Source of the DNA: Synechococcus sp. HK01-R
Lineage (GTDB): Bacteria; Cyanobacteriota; Cyanobacteriia; PCC-6307; Cyanobiaceae
Assembly: GCF_014217855.1 (NCBI RefSeq)
Contig: NZ_CP059059.1
Span: 992,001 to 1,056,000 of the forward strand
Length of the DNA stretch: 64,000 nucleotides
Direction of reading: 5' to 3'
In this document: positions 9,687 to 18,862 of the stretch, piece by piece
Position numbering within the stretch: the first letter of the stretch is position 1
How the letters are laid out: every line of letters begins with the position of its first letter
Translations under genes and position numbers: made by a program
Notes under the pieces: model-generated
The model's input: only the letters and a program-made list of their open reading frames with translations
Told to the model about the DNA's origin: nothing
The model's database searches: none

Positions 9687-11188
9687 AAGGAGGCGCCGTG
9701 AGCCGCGTGCGCTGGCCTGCCGCTTGGGTGGCTCTCGTCTGTGCGGCGTTTGCCTTCAAAGCTCTGGCCTTGATCGACGCCATGACCCTCTGGAGTGATG
9801 AGCTCTACAGCGTCGGCAAGAGCTTCCAGCCGAGCTATTCCAGCCTGTTGGCCATGCTCCGGGAGGTCACCCATCCTCCGCTGTATTACTCCCTGCTCTG
9901 GTTCTGGGGGCGGTGGCTGGATCCGAGTGCCGTCAGCTTGAGGTTGCTTTCCTGGCTGGCCTATGGGCTTGGGGCTGTGCTGATCAGTCGTCAGGCCTGG
10001 GCCCTGGCAGCGCCAGCAGTGGCTCCACGGGCAGCCGCCCTCGCGGCGCTGTTGGCCTTCTGCAGCCCTTACCCCGTGCGCTTCTCGATCGAGGGCAAGA
10101 GCTACGCCTTCCTGGTGCTGCTCGTGGTGCTGGCCCTGATGGCCCGGCGACGCTGTCTTCAGAGCGGTCGCTCGCCCATCGGCTTGGCTGCCTATGGCCT
10201 TGCTCCCTATGCGCTAGCGGTGGCCGCGGCTGCCCTCACCCATTTCTATGGGCTGTTTCTGTTCGCTGCTGCGGCCCTCTGGGATGGCTGCCGCCGTCGC
10301 TGGGCGCTGGCCAGCGTTGCCCTGATGGGCCTGTTGCCGGCCTTGGCCTGGATTGGTTACGCCTCGGCCTATCTGTTCAGCTCCCGATCGGCGAGTTGGA
10401 TCGGTCGCCCGGATCTTGCATTGCTGGAAGACACCCTCGCGCGGGCGCTGGGCCCTTGGCCCCTGCCCAAGCTCGCCTTGTTGTTGCTGCTGCTGTGGGC
10501 CCTGGGCCGCTGGGGAATGGAGCGAACCGCCGTTGAGGCGGATCAAACGCTGCGCATCAAAGGGCCGCGTTTGCTGGATGCCAGCGGTCTCGGGCTTTCC
10601 GGGCTGATGGTGCTTGGGGTGGTGCTGCTCTCGTTCGTCAAGCCATTCGCCTTCAGTCGTTACTTCGTGGTGCTGCTGCCGGCCCTGGTGCCCTGGTTGA
10701 GCGTGCGGGCTGCTTGTCTCCCCTTGAATGGGCGTGGACGTGCCCTGGCTCTGGTTGGGCTCGCACTGATGCTCGGCCTCTGGTGGCAGCAAGCCTTCGC
10801 TGCGCTTGATTCGGAGGGCGGCAGTCGGGAGGCGGATCAATTCCGGGCGATTAGTCAGCTCACCGCCGACCAGCCTGAGCGCTACAGCCCCCGCCCGCGG
10901 CTGCTCAACCTCAGCGATCGCATGGAGTTGGCTGCCGGCAGGATTCAGCGGCCCGTTTCTAGCTGGGGAGACGATGATGCGCTCCGCACCCGCCTCCACC
11001 GTGATCCGTTGCCTGAACAGATCTGGCTGGCGGCCACTGGCCCCGATGCTGTGGTGCGTCGCCGATTGAAACCCCTGGGCCGAGAGCTGGAGGCAGCTGG
11101 ATTCCGCTGCAGCACCCTCACATCCGCTCCTCGCTTCAGCCAGGTGATGCAGTGCCGATCTGCTGCCAGTCCGTCTGGGGATCCCTGA
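9683..11188 (+). CDS. GT39/ArnT-like membrane glycosyltransferase
   Basis: A 501-residue polytopic protein resembling the GT-C glycosyltransferases that use polyprenyl-phosphate sugars at the periplasmic face. The first helix is followed by an Asp-Glu pair in WSDELYSVGKSF (residues 37-46) and the hallmark THPPLYYSLLW (63-73), the catalytic loop pattern of the family. About ten hydrophobic segments follow and then a hydrophilic C-terminal domain (about 380-501). The ATG overlaps the cca stop by 4 bp. The 3' end overlaps the convergent selD-fusion gene by 53 bp, which is unusually long. Confidence 0.75.
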   Translation: MKGGAVSRVRWPAAWVALVCAAFAFKALALIDAMTLWSDELYSVGKSFQPSYSSLLAMLREVTHPPLYYSLLWFWGRWLDPSAVSLRLLSWLAYGLGAVLISRQAWALAAPAVAPRAAALAALLAFCSPYPVRFSIEGKSYAFLVLLVVLALMARRRCLQSGRSPIGLAAYGLAPYALAVAAAALTHFYGLFLFAAAALWDGCRRRWALASVALMGLLPALAWIGYASAYLFSSRSASWIGRPDLALLEDTLARALGPWPLPKLALLLLLLWALGRWGMERTAVEADQTLRIKGPRLLDASGLGLSGLMVLGVVLLSFVKPFAFSRYFVVLLPALVPWLSVRAACLPLNGRGRALALVGLALMLGLWWQQAFAALDSEGGSREADQFRAISQLTADQPERYSPRPRLLNLSDRMELAAGRIQRPVSSWGDDDALRTRLHRDPLPEQIWLAATGPDAVVRRRLKPLGRELEAAGFRCSTLTSAPRFSQVMQCRSAASPSGDP

Positions 11189-13289
11189 GCAACGCTTCAG
11201 CCAGGGCAGGCCCCACGGCAAGCAGAAGCGGGCCGCAAGTTTGTGGATCGACCAGTAGCTCGAGCAGGGCCCGATGTTTGCTGCTCCCTGTAGGGATCGC
11301 ACCCAGATTCAGCGCTACGGCAGCGGGCTGTGCCCCTGTCCCATCCAGAAGCGACCAGGCCCGTCGGTTGGCGGGAGCGAGGCTGCTGCTGTGGCCGGCC
11401 TCCAGCAGGGCAAAAGCACCAGGTAGAGCTGGGATCGCAGCTCCATCGAGCTGGAGCTGCAAGCGGTGATCATCTGAAGAGGGAGGGCCGAGCATTTCAC
11501 CGAGATGGCCCAGGAGGCCGAACCCGGTGATGTCCGTGGCGGCATGGAGCTCGCCGGGGTGGGAGCGCTCGAAGCGGCGCAGCCTCTCCACCATGGTGTG
11601 CTGGCTGTTGGTCATCTGGGCCAGGGCGGAATCAAGATCCTCGGGGCGGGTGGCTCCAGCCATCGACGCCGCGAACAGCACACCAGTGCCGAGCGCCCGG
11701 CTCAGCAGCAGCACATCCCCGGCCTGCAGGCCCCGTTTGGGCCAGGGCCGCGGGGTCGGTGCACTGTTCACCGTCAGCACCACCTGCACCCCCAGGCTTG
11801 GGGAGCCATCTGTGGGTGCAGAATCCCGCGCCTCGAGCGTGTGACCGCCGATCAGGGCGGCTCCCTGCTCCTCGAGGGCAGCGCGCAGACCCGCGAGGGT
11901 TTGGCTGAGGAGCCATTGCTGCACCCCAGCATCCGCCCGGGGCAGGGTGATCACCGCCTGGGCGCTCTGCACAGTGGCTCCACAGGCCCAGAGGTCGGAG
12001 CTGGCATGCAAGGCGGTGAGGCGACCGTTGAGCCAGGGGTCACTCACCAGGGCGGGGAAGCCATCCACGCTCTGCAAGATGCCGCTTCCTTCGCCGGCTG
12101 GGTCAGCTGTTAGCTGGGCGGCATCCTCTGGAGCGCTGCCAAGGTGAGCGAGTCCAGCTGCACTCAGGGCAGTCTCCAGGGGGGCGGCGGGCAGCTTGGC
12201 GGCGCAGCCTCGGCACAACATGGCGTCCCCGCCTTCAGAGCGGGTCCGCATGCTCCCCTGGAGCTGGAAGCGTTCCATGAAGCGCCTGTCGATGCGTTGT
12301 TTCCAGCGCCAGAGCAGCGGGTGGGGGCCCACCAGCCAGCGACCCCAGAGGGCCCAGGCCGTGGGCTGTCCGTTCCGATCAGCGCCTCCCAGCAGCTGCA
12401 GGGCCCGGCGTTGGGGACGCCAGCGCTGCAGCGGTTTCCCTTGGCTGCTTGCTTCCAGGTTGCGGGCGAGGGGGCCAGCGGCCCGCACCGCCCAGACGCC
12501 GGATGGGGGACGTGGGGAGCTGCGGATCACGGCGCAATCACCGCTGGCGAAGACAAAGGGATGGCCGATCACCTGCAGGGAGGAGTCCGTTTGCACACGC
12601 CCCTGGGCATCCACCGGCAGGCCAGCTCGCTCCAACCAGCTGGGCGCGCGGCTTCCGGTGCAGCGCAAGCCGGGTCCATCGCTGCTGAGGTTGGAGCCGA
12701 CCAGCCGATCGATCTGCGCCACCTCCAGGGCCCGTCGCAGGTTGGGGTGGGGGTGATCGGAACGGGCGATGAGCTGCAGGGGGCGTTGCGGCCAGCGTTG
12801 TCGCAAGGCGAGCGCCACCTCGACGCCGGCCAGGCCGGCCCCAAGGATCCGGAAGGGCCCCTCCTTTTTTGACCGCTTGGCATCCTGCGTCTGCAGATAG
12901 GCCAGGGCAGGTTCCAACGGTTTGATGGCCTGCTGGCTCTCATTCGACTCCCGGCTGATCGCGCCCACGTCCAGGCTCAGTTGATCAAAGGCCAGTGCCG
13001 GTCGATCCGCGAGCTGAAGCCGGCGTCGCCTGAGATCAAGCCCGGTGATCTCGGCCACCACCAGGATGACCCCGGCCTGGTCGGCCAGTTGGCGCAGATC
13101 GATCGCCACCTCGTCACGGCTGTAGCGGCCTGCGATCAGCCCGGGCACCATCCCGGAATAGAGGGCGGTGCTGTGGCGGTTGACCAGGGTGATCAGTCCG
13201 CGGGGCCGCTGTTGGGGCTGCATGGCCCAGCGGCGCAGCACCAGGGCATGGCTGTGGCCGCCACCGGCCAGCAGCAGGTGGCCGCTCAT
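11136..13289 (-). CDS. selD: Fusion of pyridine-nucleotide-disulfide oxidoreductase and selenide, water dikinase
   Basis: A 717-residue two-domain protein. Residues 1-330 are a flavin disulfide-reductase-like domain with dinucleotide loops LAGGGHSHAL (7-16) and LGAGLAGVEVAL (149-160) and the FAD-binding segment VFASGDCA. Residues 350-717 are SelD, which makes selenophosphate from selenide and ATP, with the active-site pattern Cys359-x2-Cys362-x2-Lys365 and later AIR-synthase-like motifs DPWLNGR, GGHTLEARD and DITGFGLLGHLGEM. The fused form is known in cyanobacteria and other groups. It starts 4 bp inside the end of galE. No selenocysteine machinery is visible here, so use in 2-selenouridine tRNA modification is the likelier role. 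Confidence 0.9.
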   Translation of the reverse strand: MSGHLLLAGGGHSHALVLRRWAMQPQQRPRGLITLVNRHSTALYSGMVPGLIAGRYSRDEVAIDLRQLADQAGVILVVAEITGLDLRRRRLQLADRPALAFDQLSLDVGAISRESNESQQAIKPLEPALAYLQTQDAKRSKKEGPFRILGAGLAGVEVALALRQRWPQRPLQLIARSDHPHPNLRRALEVAQIDRLVGSNLSSDGPGLRCTGSRAPSWLERAGLPVDAQGRVQTDSSLQVIGHPFVFASGDCAVIRSSPRPPSGVWAVRAAGPLARNLEASSQGKPLQRWRPQRRALQLLGGADRNGQPTAWALWGRWLVGPHPLLWRWKQRIDRRFMERFQLQGSMRTRSEGGDAMLCRGCAAKLPAAPLETALSAAGLAHLGSAPEDAAQLTADPAGEGSGILQSVDGFPALVSDPWLNGRLTALHASSDLWACGATVQSAQAVITLPRADAGVQQWLLSQTLAGLRAALEEQGAALIGGHTLEARDSAPTDGSPSLGVQVVLTVNSAPTPRPWPKRGLQAGDVLLLSRALGTGVLFAASMAGATRPEDLDSALAQMTNSQHTMVERLRRFERSHPGELHAATDITGFGLLGHLGEMLGPPSSDDHRLQLQLDGAAIPALPGAFALLEAGHSSSLAPANRRAWSLLDGTGAQPAAVALNLGAIPTGSSKHRALLELLVDPQTCGPLLLAVGPALAEALLRDPQTDWQQIGTASPG

Positions 13290-14365
13290 GGGGCCTCAGC
13301 GTCGAGGTCGTATCCCTCGGGGTTGCCCTGCTGCCAGATCCAGCCGTCGCGGCAGATGTCTGCGAGGCTGCGTTGGGTGCGCCAGCCGAGCCGCTGCCAG
13401 GCCGCCGTGGGATCTGCAACGGTCACGGCTGCATCACCAGGCCGTCGTTCAGTGATCTCGAAGGCAATCGTTCGGCCGGAGGCTTCCTCAAAGGCGCGGA
13501 TGACGTCAAGCACCGAGGCCCCCTGGCCGCTGCCCAGGTTGAGGGTGAGGACCTGGGGTGACTCAGAGACAAGCGTCTCTAGAGCGGCGCGATGGCCCTC
13601 GGCCAGGTCCATGACATGGATGTAATCGCGGATGCAAGTCCCATCGGGGGTTGGCCAGTCGCCACCGAACACCGAGAGTTTCGGGCGACGCTTAACCGCC
13701 ACCTGGCAGAGATAGGGAAAGAGATTGTTGGGAATCCCGTTGGGTGCTTCGCCGATGCGTCCGGAGGGGTGGGCGCCCACCGGATTGAAGTAACGCAGAC
13801 ATGCGATTCGCCAGCGGTCGGGAGCTGCGGCGCTCAAGTCATGCAACATCCTCTCCACAGCAGCCTTGGTGTGGCCGTAGGGATTGATCGGTTGCACCGG
13901 AGCTGATTCCGGAATCGGCACCTGGCTGGGATACCCATAAAGGGTGGCGCTGCTGCTGAACACCAGGGTGTGACATCCATGACTCTCCATGGCCGCCAGC
14001 AGCGCCCGGGTCCCATTCACATTCACATCCCAATAGCGCAGAGGGTCTTGCACCGACTCCCCCACCGCTTTGAGGCCAGCGAAATGAATCACCCCTGTCA
14101 GGGGCTCACCCTTGGCAGAGGCCGTTGCAAACAGCTGGTTGAGAGCGCAACCGTTCCGAATGTCGCCTTCAATCAGCTGCAGCCGGCCGCTCCCGCTGCC
14201 ATTCCGGATCTGCACGCCCGCCAGTTCGGCCACCCTTTGCAAGGCTTCCGGCGCGCTGTTGCTGAAGTCATCCAGCACCGTGAGGTCGTGACCGGCATCC
14301 AGCAGCACCACACAGGTGTGACTGCCGATAAATCCGGCACCTCCGGTGATCAGAAGACGGGCCAT
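13286..14365 (-). CDS. galE: UDP-glucose 4-epimerase
   Basis: Interconverts UDP-glucose and UDP-galactose. The 359-residue short-chain dehydrogenase-like enzyme has the NAD loop [10 protein letters not shown] (residues 7-16), [31 protein letters not shown] and the catalytic YGHTK tyrosine-lysine pair. The C-terminal substrate domain includes [13 protein letters not shown] and [15 protein letters not shown]. It is divergent from hisS over 76 bp containing a perfect 10-bp inverted repeat. The downstream selD fusion overlaps by 4 bp. It supplies galactose donors for the surface polysaccharide genes nearby. Confidence 0.95.
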   Translation of the reverse strand: MARLLITGGAGFIGSHTCVVLLDAGHDLTVLDDFSNSAPEALQRVAELAGVQIRNGSGSGRLQLIEGDIRNGCALNQLFATASAKGEPLTGVIHFAGLKAVGESVQDPLRYWDVNVNGTRALLAAMESHGCHTLVFSSSATLYGYPSQVPIPESAPVQPINPYGHTKAAVERMLHDLSAAAPDRWRIACLRYFNPVGAHPSGRIGEAPNGIPNNLFPYLCQVAVKRRPKLSVFGGDWPTPDGTCIRDYIHVMDLAEGHRAALETLVSESPQVLTLNLGSGQGASVLDVIRAFEEASGRTIAFEITERRPGDAAVTVADPTAAWQRLGWRTQRSLADICRDGWIWQQGNPEGYDLDAEAP

Positions 14366-14373
14366 GTGCAGAC

Positions 14374-14435
14374 CCTATGGCAGGGACAGGGTCTTGTCCC
14401 GCCCTCCGCCGGGCAGACTGGACCACTGCCATAGG
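14374..14435. promoter_or_regulatory. 10-bp inverted repeat in the galE/hisS divergent spacer
   Basis: CCTATGGCAG at 14374-14383 is exactly repeated in inverse at 14426-14435. Read in the direction of each gene, the same decamer CTGCCATAGG lies just before the start codon: 8 bases before the galE ATG and 6 before the hisS GTG. A smaller hairpin (GGGACA/TGTCCC) lies between the arms. It could be mirrored ribosome-binding/-10 elements or an operator; the sequence cannot distinguish these. Confidence 0.45.
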
Positions 14436-14441
14436 AATTGC

Positions 14442-15743
14442 GTGAGTCAGCTGCAGAGCCTGCGCGGCATGGTCGACCTGCTGCCGGAGCAGACCCGCCG
14501 CTGGCAGGCGGTGGAAGCCGTCGCTCGGGACCACTTCCGTCGTGCTGGTATCGAAGAGATCCGCACCCCTCTGCTTGAGGTCACCGAATTGTTTGCCCGT
14601 GGCATTGGTGAAGAGACCGATGTGGTGGGTAAGGAGATGTATTCCTTCCTCGATCGCGGTGAGCGTTCCTGCACCTTGCGGCCGGAGGGAACAGCCTCCG
14701 CAGTGCGGGCGGCGGTGCAGCACGGTCTGCTGAGCCAGGGCGCCCAGAAGCTTTGGTACGCCGGGCCGATGTTCCGCTATGAGCGTCCCCAGGCAGGGCG
14801 GCAACGCCAGTTTCACCAGATCGGCGTGGAGTGCCTAGGGGTGAGCAGTGCCCGCAGTGACGTGGAGGTGATCGCTTTGGCCTGGGATCTGCTCGCCGCC
14901 CTTGGCGTGCAGGGCCTGGAGCTGGAGATCAACAGCCTTGGCACCCCTGAGGATCGTCTGCGCTACCGCAACCAGCTGGTGGCGTGGCTGGAGGCGCGGG
15001 TGGATCAGCTCGACTCTGATTCACAAGAACGGCTGGCGACCAACCCCCTGCGCATCCTCGACAGTAAAAACAAAGCCACTCAGGCTCTTTTGGTCGATGC
15101 TCCCACCCTGCTCGAGGCCCTCAGCCCGGAGAGTGCGTCGCGGTTCGAGCAGGTGCAAGAGCTGCTCAGCCAGCTGGGGATCCCGTTTCAGGTCAACACT
15201 CGGCTGGTCCGTGGCCTCGACTACTACGGCCATACCGCCTTCGAGATCACCAGCGATCAGCTTGGTGCCCAGGCCACCGTCTGCGGGGGCGGCCGCTACG
15301 ACGGCCTGGTGGAGCAGCTGGGCGGCCCGGCAACCCCCGCGATCGGTTGGGCCCTTGGGATGGAGCGGCTGCTGCTGGTGCTTGAGGCTGCGGCCCAAGC
15401 GGATCCTGAGGGCCCTGCTGCTCGGCTCACGGCCCCGACGCCTCCCACGGTGTATCTGGTGAACCGCGGTGAGGCGGCGGAGTCCGCTGCCCTGGGCGTG
15501 GCCCGCAGCCTGCGTCAGCTTGGCCTGTCCGTTGAGCTCGATGGCTCCGGTGCCGCCTTCGGAAAGCAGTTCAAACGAGCCGACCGCAGTGGTGCGGCCT
15601 GGGCCGTGGTGATCGGCGATGAAGAAGCGGCCGCCGGTGTGCTCCGTCTCAAGCCCTTGCTTCGGGAGGGTGAGGAGCAACGCTTGGCCTTGAACGCACC
15701 GTCTGAGCTGGCTGAAGCTCTACGCCAAGCCGAACAGCGATAA
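14442..15743 (+). CDS. hisS: Histidyl-tRNA synthetase
   Basis: Charges tRNA-His. The 433-residue class II synthetase has motif 1 around [15 protein letters not shown], motif 2 as [25 protein letters not shown]-like sequence (about residues 104-128), the histidine-binding [15 protein letters not shown] (about 255-269) and motif 3 [13 protein letters not shown]-terminal anticodon-binding domain follows from about residue 335. The start GTG at 14442 has AGGA six bases upstream; the frame is open further back but overlaps the galE leader. The stop TAA lies in a GATAACCTGCCCCGA sequence that may be the promoter of the next gene. Confidence 0.95.
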   Translation: MSQLQSLRGMVDLLPEQTRRWQAVEAVARDHFRRAGIEEIRTPLLEVTELFARGIGEETDVVGKEMYSFLDRGERSCTLRPEGTASAVRAAVQHGLLSQGAQKLWYAGPMFRYERPQAGRQRQFHQIGVECLGVSSARSDVEVIALAWDLLAALGVQGLELEINSLGTPEDRLRYRNQLVAWLEARVDQLDSDSQERLATNPLRILDSKNKATQALLVDAPTLLEALSPESASRFEQVQELLSQLGIPFQVNTRLVRGLDYYGHTAFEITSDQLGAQATVCGGGRYDGLVEQLGGPATPAIGWALGMERLLLVLEAAAQADPEGPAARLTAPTPPTVYLVNRGEAAESAALGVARSLRQLGLSVELDGSGAAFGKQFKRADRSGAAWAVVIGDEEAAAGVLRLKPLLREGEEQRLALNAPSELAEALRQAEQR

Positions 15744-15753
15744 CCTGCCCCGA
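15738..15753 (+). promoter_or_regulatory. Possible -10 region ahead of the UDP-glucose dehydrogenase gene
   Basis: The sequence GCGATAACCTGCCCCG spans the hisS stop and lies 27 bp before the ugd start. Nearly the same string (GATAATCTGCCCCGA) lies in the same position before the Gfo/Idh gene at 50559. The hexamer TAACCT/TAATCT resembles a weak -10 box. No clear -35 was found. Confidence 0.3.
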
Positions 15754-15779
15754 TCTTCTGCGCGTAGATACCCGTCGCA

Positions 15780-17216
15780 ATGACCGCCACCTCCATCCGC
15801 TCCATCTGCTGCATCGGTGCCGGTTACGTCGGAGGCCCGACCATGGCGGTGATTGCGGACCGCTGCCCCGACGTGCAGGTGACCGTCGTCGATATCAACC
15901 AGGCCCGCATCGATGCCTGGAACGATGAAGACCTGACTCGCCTACCGGTCTACGAGCCGGGGCTTGATGCTGTGGTCGGCCGTGCCCGTGGCCGCAATCT
16001 GCACTTCTCCACCGCTGTCGAGGGGGCGATCGCCGCTGCAGACATGGTGTTCATTTCCGTGAACACTCCCACCAAGACCAAGGGCCTGGGCGCTGGTCAG
16101 GCCAGTGACCTGCGTTGGGTGGAAGCCTGCGCCCGTACGGTCGCCAGGGCTGCCAAGGGTCACACGATCGTGGTGGAGAAGAGCACCCTTCCGGTGCGCA
16201 CGGCGGAGGCGGTGAAAGCGATCCTTAGCGCCGCCAGCACCGAGGGCGGCGAGCGCAGCTTCTCCGTGCTTTCCAATCCCGAATTCCTGGCGGAGGGCAC
16301 CGCGATTCCTGATCTTGAATCGCCGGACCGGGTTCTGATCGGTGGCGAACACCCTGAGGCGATTGATGCACTTGCCCAGGTGTATGGGCAGTGGGTGCCT
16401 CAGGAGCGCATTCTGCGCACCAATCTCTGGAGTAGTGAACTCTCCAAACTCACGGCCAATGCCTTTCTGGCTCAGCGCATCAGCTCAATCAATTCGATCG
16501 CTGCCCTCTGTGAAGCCACCGGTGCTGATGTGCGGGAGGTCGGCCGTGCCATCGGCACTGACAGCCGAATCGGCCCCAAGTTTCTCAATGCAGGCCCTGG
16601 TTTCGGAGGGAGCTGCTTCCAGAAGGACATTCTGAATCTGGTATATCTCTGTCGCCATTTCGGGCTTCCCGAGGTGGCGGACTACTGGGAATCAGTGGTC
16701 AACCTCAACACCTGGCAACAGCACAGGATCGCTCGCATCGTGGTGCAGAAACTGTTTGGCACTGTCACGGGCAAGCGACTGGCCATTCTTGGTTTTGCCT
16801 TCAAGGCCGACACCAACGACACCCGCGAAGCTCCGGCGATTCGGATTGCCCGTGACCTGTTGGAGGAAGGCGCGCAGTTGGCGATTCACGACCCCAAGGT
16901 TGAGCCAGAGCAGATCGAGCGCGACTTGAATCTCCCAGCTAGTGAGGCCCCCGATGCTGAGGCAGGACCCACTCGGGCCGCCCTCAGTGGTGAAGGGACC
17001 TGGTGGAGCAGTGCCGAAGTGGCTGATGCAGTGGCTGGAGCTGATGCCGTGCTGATCCTCACCGAGTGGAAGCACTACCGCCAGCTCAACTGGGATCAGC
17101 TTGCCCCTCTGCTGCGGAAGCCCGCCTGGGTGTTTGATGCTCGCGCTGTTGTTGATCCTGCAGCGGTGGCTGCTTCAGGATTGAAGCTTTGGCGTGTGGG
17201 AGACGGCGACGCGTGA
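15780..17216 (+). CDS. ugd: UDP-glucose 6-dehydrogenase, animal-type
   Basis: Oxidises UDP-glucose to UDP-glucuronate using NAD. The 478-residue protein carries ICCIGAGYVGGPTMAVIA (residues 9-26), VNTPTKTKG, the active-site GFGGSCFQKDILNLVYLC (catalytic Cys near 278) and ILGFAFKADTNDTREAPAI. These blocks and the total length look much more like the animal UGDH form than the shorter bacterial Ugd/TuaD forms. The next gene starts inside its stop codon (GTGA), and its product would use UDP-glucuronate, so the two are a pathway pair. Confidence 0.95.
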   Translation: MTATSIRSICCIGAGYVGGPTMAVIADRCPDVQVTVVDINQARIDAWNDEDLTRLPVYEPGLDAVVGRARGRNLHFSTAVEGAIAAADMVFISVNTPTKTKGLGAGQASDLRWVEACARTVARAAKGHTIVVEKSTLPVRTAEAVKAILSAASTEGGERSFSVLSNPEFLAEGTAIPDLESPDRVLIGGEHPEAIDALAQVYGQWVPQERILRTNLWSSELSKLTANAFLAQRISSINSIAALCEATGADVREVGRAIGTDSRIGPKFLNAGPGFGGSCFQKDILNLVYLCRHFGLPEVADYWESVVNLNTWQQHRIARIVVQKLFGTVTGKRLAILGFAFKADTNDTREAPAIRIARDLLEEGAQLAIHDPKVEPEQIERDLNLPASEAPDAEAGPTRAALSGEGTWWSSAEVADAVAGADAVLILTEWKHYRQLNWDQLAPLLRKPAWVFDARAVVDPAAVAASGLKLWRVGDGDA

Positions 17217-18280
17217 CAGGGATTCCTGCTGCCACAGGGGCCGCCGCCGTCCGTCGACCCATTCTCGTGACTGGTGCCGCAGGTTTCATCGGTGCCGCCC
17301 TCTGCCAGCGCCTGCTGGAGCGCGGCGATCGGGTCATCGGCATCGACAATCTCAACAGCTACTACGACCCGGCCCTCAAGCGCGCTCGCCTCGCTGAGGT
17401 AGAGGCTGTTGCGCAAGCAGCGGGCACCGGCAGCTGGCGCTTTGAACCCATCGCTCTCGAGGATGCTGAGGCGCTCATGGCTCTGTTCGCTGCGGAGCGC
17501 CCGGCTGTGGTCGTCAATCTCGCCGCCCAGGCCGGCGTGCGTTATTCGCTCGAGAATCCTGCCGCTTACATCCAGAGCAATCTGGTGGGCTTGGGGAACA
17601 TCCTGGAGGGCTGCCGCCATCACGGCGTCGACAACCTGGTGTATGCCTCGAGCAGTTCGGTGTATGGCGGCAACCGCAACCTGCCCTTCCATGAGCGCCA
17701 GCCGGTGAATCACCCGGTGAGCCTCTATGCGGCTAGTAAGAAAGCCAATGAGTTGATGGCTCACACCTACAGCCATCTCTACGGCTTACCTGCAACCGGC
17801 CTCCGTTTTTTCACTGTGTATGGCCCTTGGGGCCGACCCGACATGGCGCCGATGCTGTTCGCCAAGGCGATTCTGGCTGGCGAACCGATCAAAGTTTTCA
17901 ACCACGGCAAGATGCAGCGGGATTTCACCTACATCGATGACATCGTGGAAGGGGTCCTGCGCTGCTGCGACAAGCCCGCCACCGCGAATCCCAACTTTGA
18001 TGCGTTGAATCCTGATCCCGCCACGGCGGCGGCCCCCCACCGGGTGTTCAATATCGGCAACAGTCAGCCCACCGAATTGCTGCGGTTCATCGAGGTGATG
18101 GAGCAGGCCCTGGGGCGTAAGGCGATCAAGGATTTCCAGCCGATGCAGCCGGGTGATGTGGTGGCAACAGCTGCTGATACTGCCGCTTTGGAGTCATGGG
18201 TGGGGTTCAGGCCTTCAACACCCATTGAGGAGGGTGTTGATCGCTTTGCCCGTTGGTATCGCGAGTTTTACAGGGTTTAG
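17213..18280 (+). CDS. NAD-dependent epimerase, probable UDP-glucuronate 4-epimerase
   Basis: A 355-residue extended short-chain dehydrogenase, expected to convert UDP-glucuronate to UDP-galacturonate. It has the NAD loop TGAAGFIGAAL, GIDNLNSYYDP (typical of UDP-glucuronate 4-epimerases of the Cap1J/GAE group), NLAAQAGVRYSLENP, YASSSSVYGGN and the catalytic YAASK. The C-terminus has VFNIGNSQPTELL and FQPMQPGDV, also typical of this group. The GTG start overlaps the ugd stop by 4 bp. Galacturonate is a reported component of marine Synechococcus lipopolysaccharide, which fits. Confidence 0.88.
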   Translation: MTGIPAATGAAAVRRPILVTGAAGFIGAALCQRLLERGDRVIGIDNLNSYYDPALKRARLAEVEAVAQAAGTGSWRFEPIALEDAEALMALFAAERPAVVVNLAAQAGVRYSLENPAAYIQSNLVGLGNILEGCRHHGVDNLVYASSSSVYGGNRNLPFHERQPVNHPVSLYAASKKANELMAHTYSHLYGLPATGLRFFTVYGPWGRPDMAPMLFAKAILAGEPIKVFNHGKMQRDFTYIDDIVEGVLRCCDKPATANPNFDALNPDPATAAAPHRVFNIGNSQPTELLRFIEVMEQALGRKAIKDFQPMQPGDVVATAADTAALESWVGFRPSTPIEEGVDRFARWYREFYRV

Positions 18281-18310
18281 GCCTCCGCTTCGGCAGCGAG
18301 AGCCTCATCA

Positions 18311-18340
18311 ATAAAAAAACCGCTGGGGTCACCAGCGGTT
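18311..18340 (-). terminator. Rho-independent terminator of the psb operon
   Basis: A 9-bp perfect stem (AACCGCTGG with CCAGCGGTT, at 18318-18326 and 18332-18340) has a 5-base loop. On the minus strand it is followed by a run of seven T, as expected just after psbJ. On the plus strand there is no T-run, so it terminates mainly the minus-strand transcript. Confidence 0.85.
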
Positions 18341-18369
18341 CAAATGATCGATGGGTTGTAGAGCTGCGA

Positions 18370-18570
18370 TCAGGCGGAACCGACGCCGGTGTAGGAACCG
18401 TAGAAGAACAGGCCCACCACAAAGATCACCGCCATGCCACCGGCTGTGGCGACGAGCCAGAGGGGAAGCACGCCTTCGGTCCAGCGGGAGCGCCAGGCAA
18501 CAGCTGGGCGACCGTCGGGAAGGCGGTCGGGAATACGACCGTCAGGCAGGTTGGATTTCTTGCCGCTCAT
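18370..18570 (-). CDS. psbJ: Photosystem II reaction center protein J
   Basis: A 66-residue thylakoid protein with a hydrophilic N-terminus of about 27 residues and one membrane helix ([20 protein letters not shown]), ending in the PsbJ signature [12 protein letters not shown]. PsbJ helps electron flow from QA to the plastoquinone pool and PSII assembly. It is longer than the 40-residue plastid form, as in other picocyanobacteria. It is the last gene of psbE-psbF-psbL-psbJ and is followed by a strong terminator. Confidence 0.95.
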   Translation of the reverse strand: MSGKKSNLPDGRIPDRLPDGRPAVAWRSRWTEGVLPLWLVATAGGMAVIFVVGLFFYGSYTGVGSA

Positions 18571-18581
18571 GACTCAGTTCC

Positions 18582-18701
18582 TCAGTTGAAGAAGTAGCTG
18601 GAGAACAGAACCCCGGTGGTGAACACCAGCAACAGCCCCAGGTAGAGGCTGGTGCGGTTGAGTTCCACCGGCAGGTTGTTCGGATTGGGATTGCGCTGCA
18701 T
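18582..18701 (-). CDS. psbL: Photosystem II reaction center protein L
   Basis: A 39-residue single-helix PSII subunit located at the dimer interface and QA site. Translation from the ATG at 18701 begins [20 protein letters not shown], then a helix [13 protein letters not shown] and the invariant C-terminus SSYFFN. It lies between psbF and psbJ with gaps of 20 and 11 bp, the universal cyanobacterial order. Confidence 0.97.
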   Translation of the reverse strand: MQRNPNPNNLPVELNRTSLYLGLLLVFTTGVLFSSYFFN

Positions 18702-18721
18702 GGGGAGATCCGTTGGGTTGA

Positions 18722-18859
18722 TCAGCGGCGGATGAACTGCATGGCAGCCAGGGCGCCAAGGAAGAACACCGTGGGAACGCCCAGGGTGTGCAAAGCGAGC
18801 CAGCGCACCGTGAAGATCGGGTAGTTGCGCGGCGTGGAGGTGGCGGGAGTCTGCGTCAT
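18722..18859 (-). CDS. psbF: Cytochrome b559 subunit beta
   Basis: A 45-residue PSII subunit that supplies one axial heme ligand. The sequence reads [20 protein letters not shown], in which the His in LALHTLGVP is the heme ligand, and the helix ends [13 protein letters not shown], the standard PsbF terminus. It starts 3 bp after the psbE stop and forms the heterodimeric cytochrome with PsbE. Confidence 0.97.
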   Translation of the reverse strand: MTQTPATSTPRNYPIFTVRWLALHTLGVPTVFFLGALAAMQFIRR

Positions 18860-18862
18860 GGC

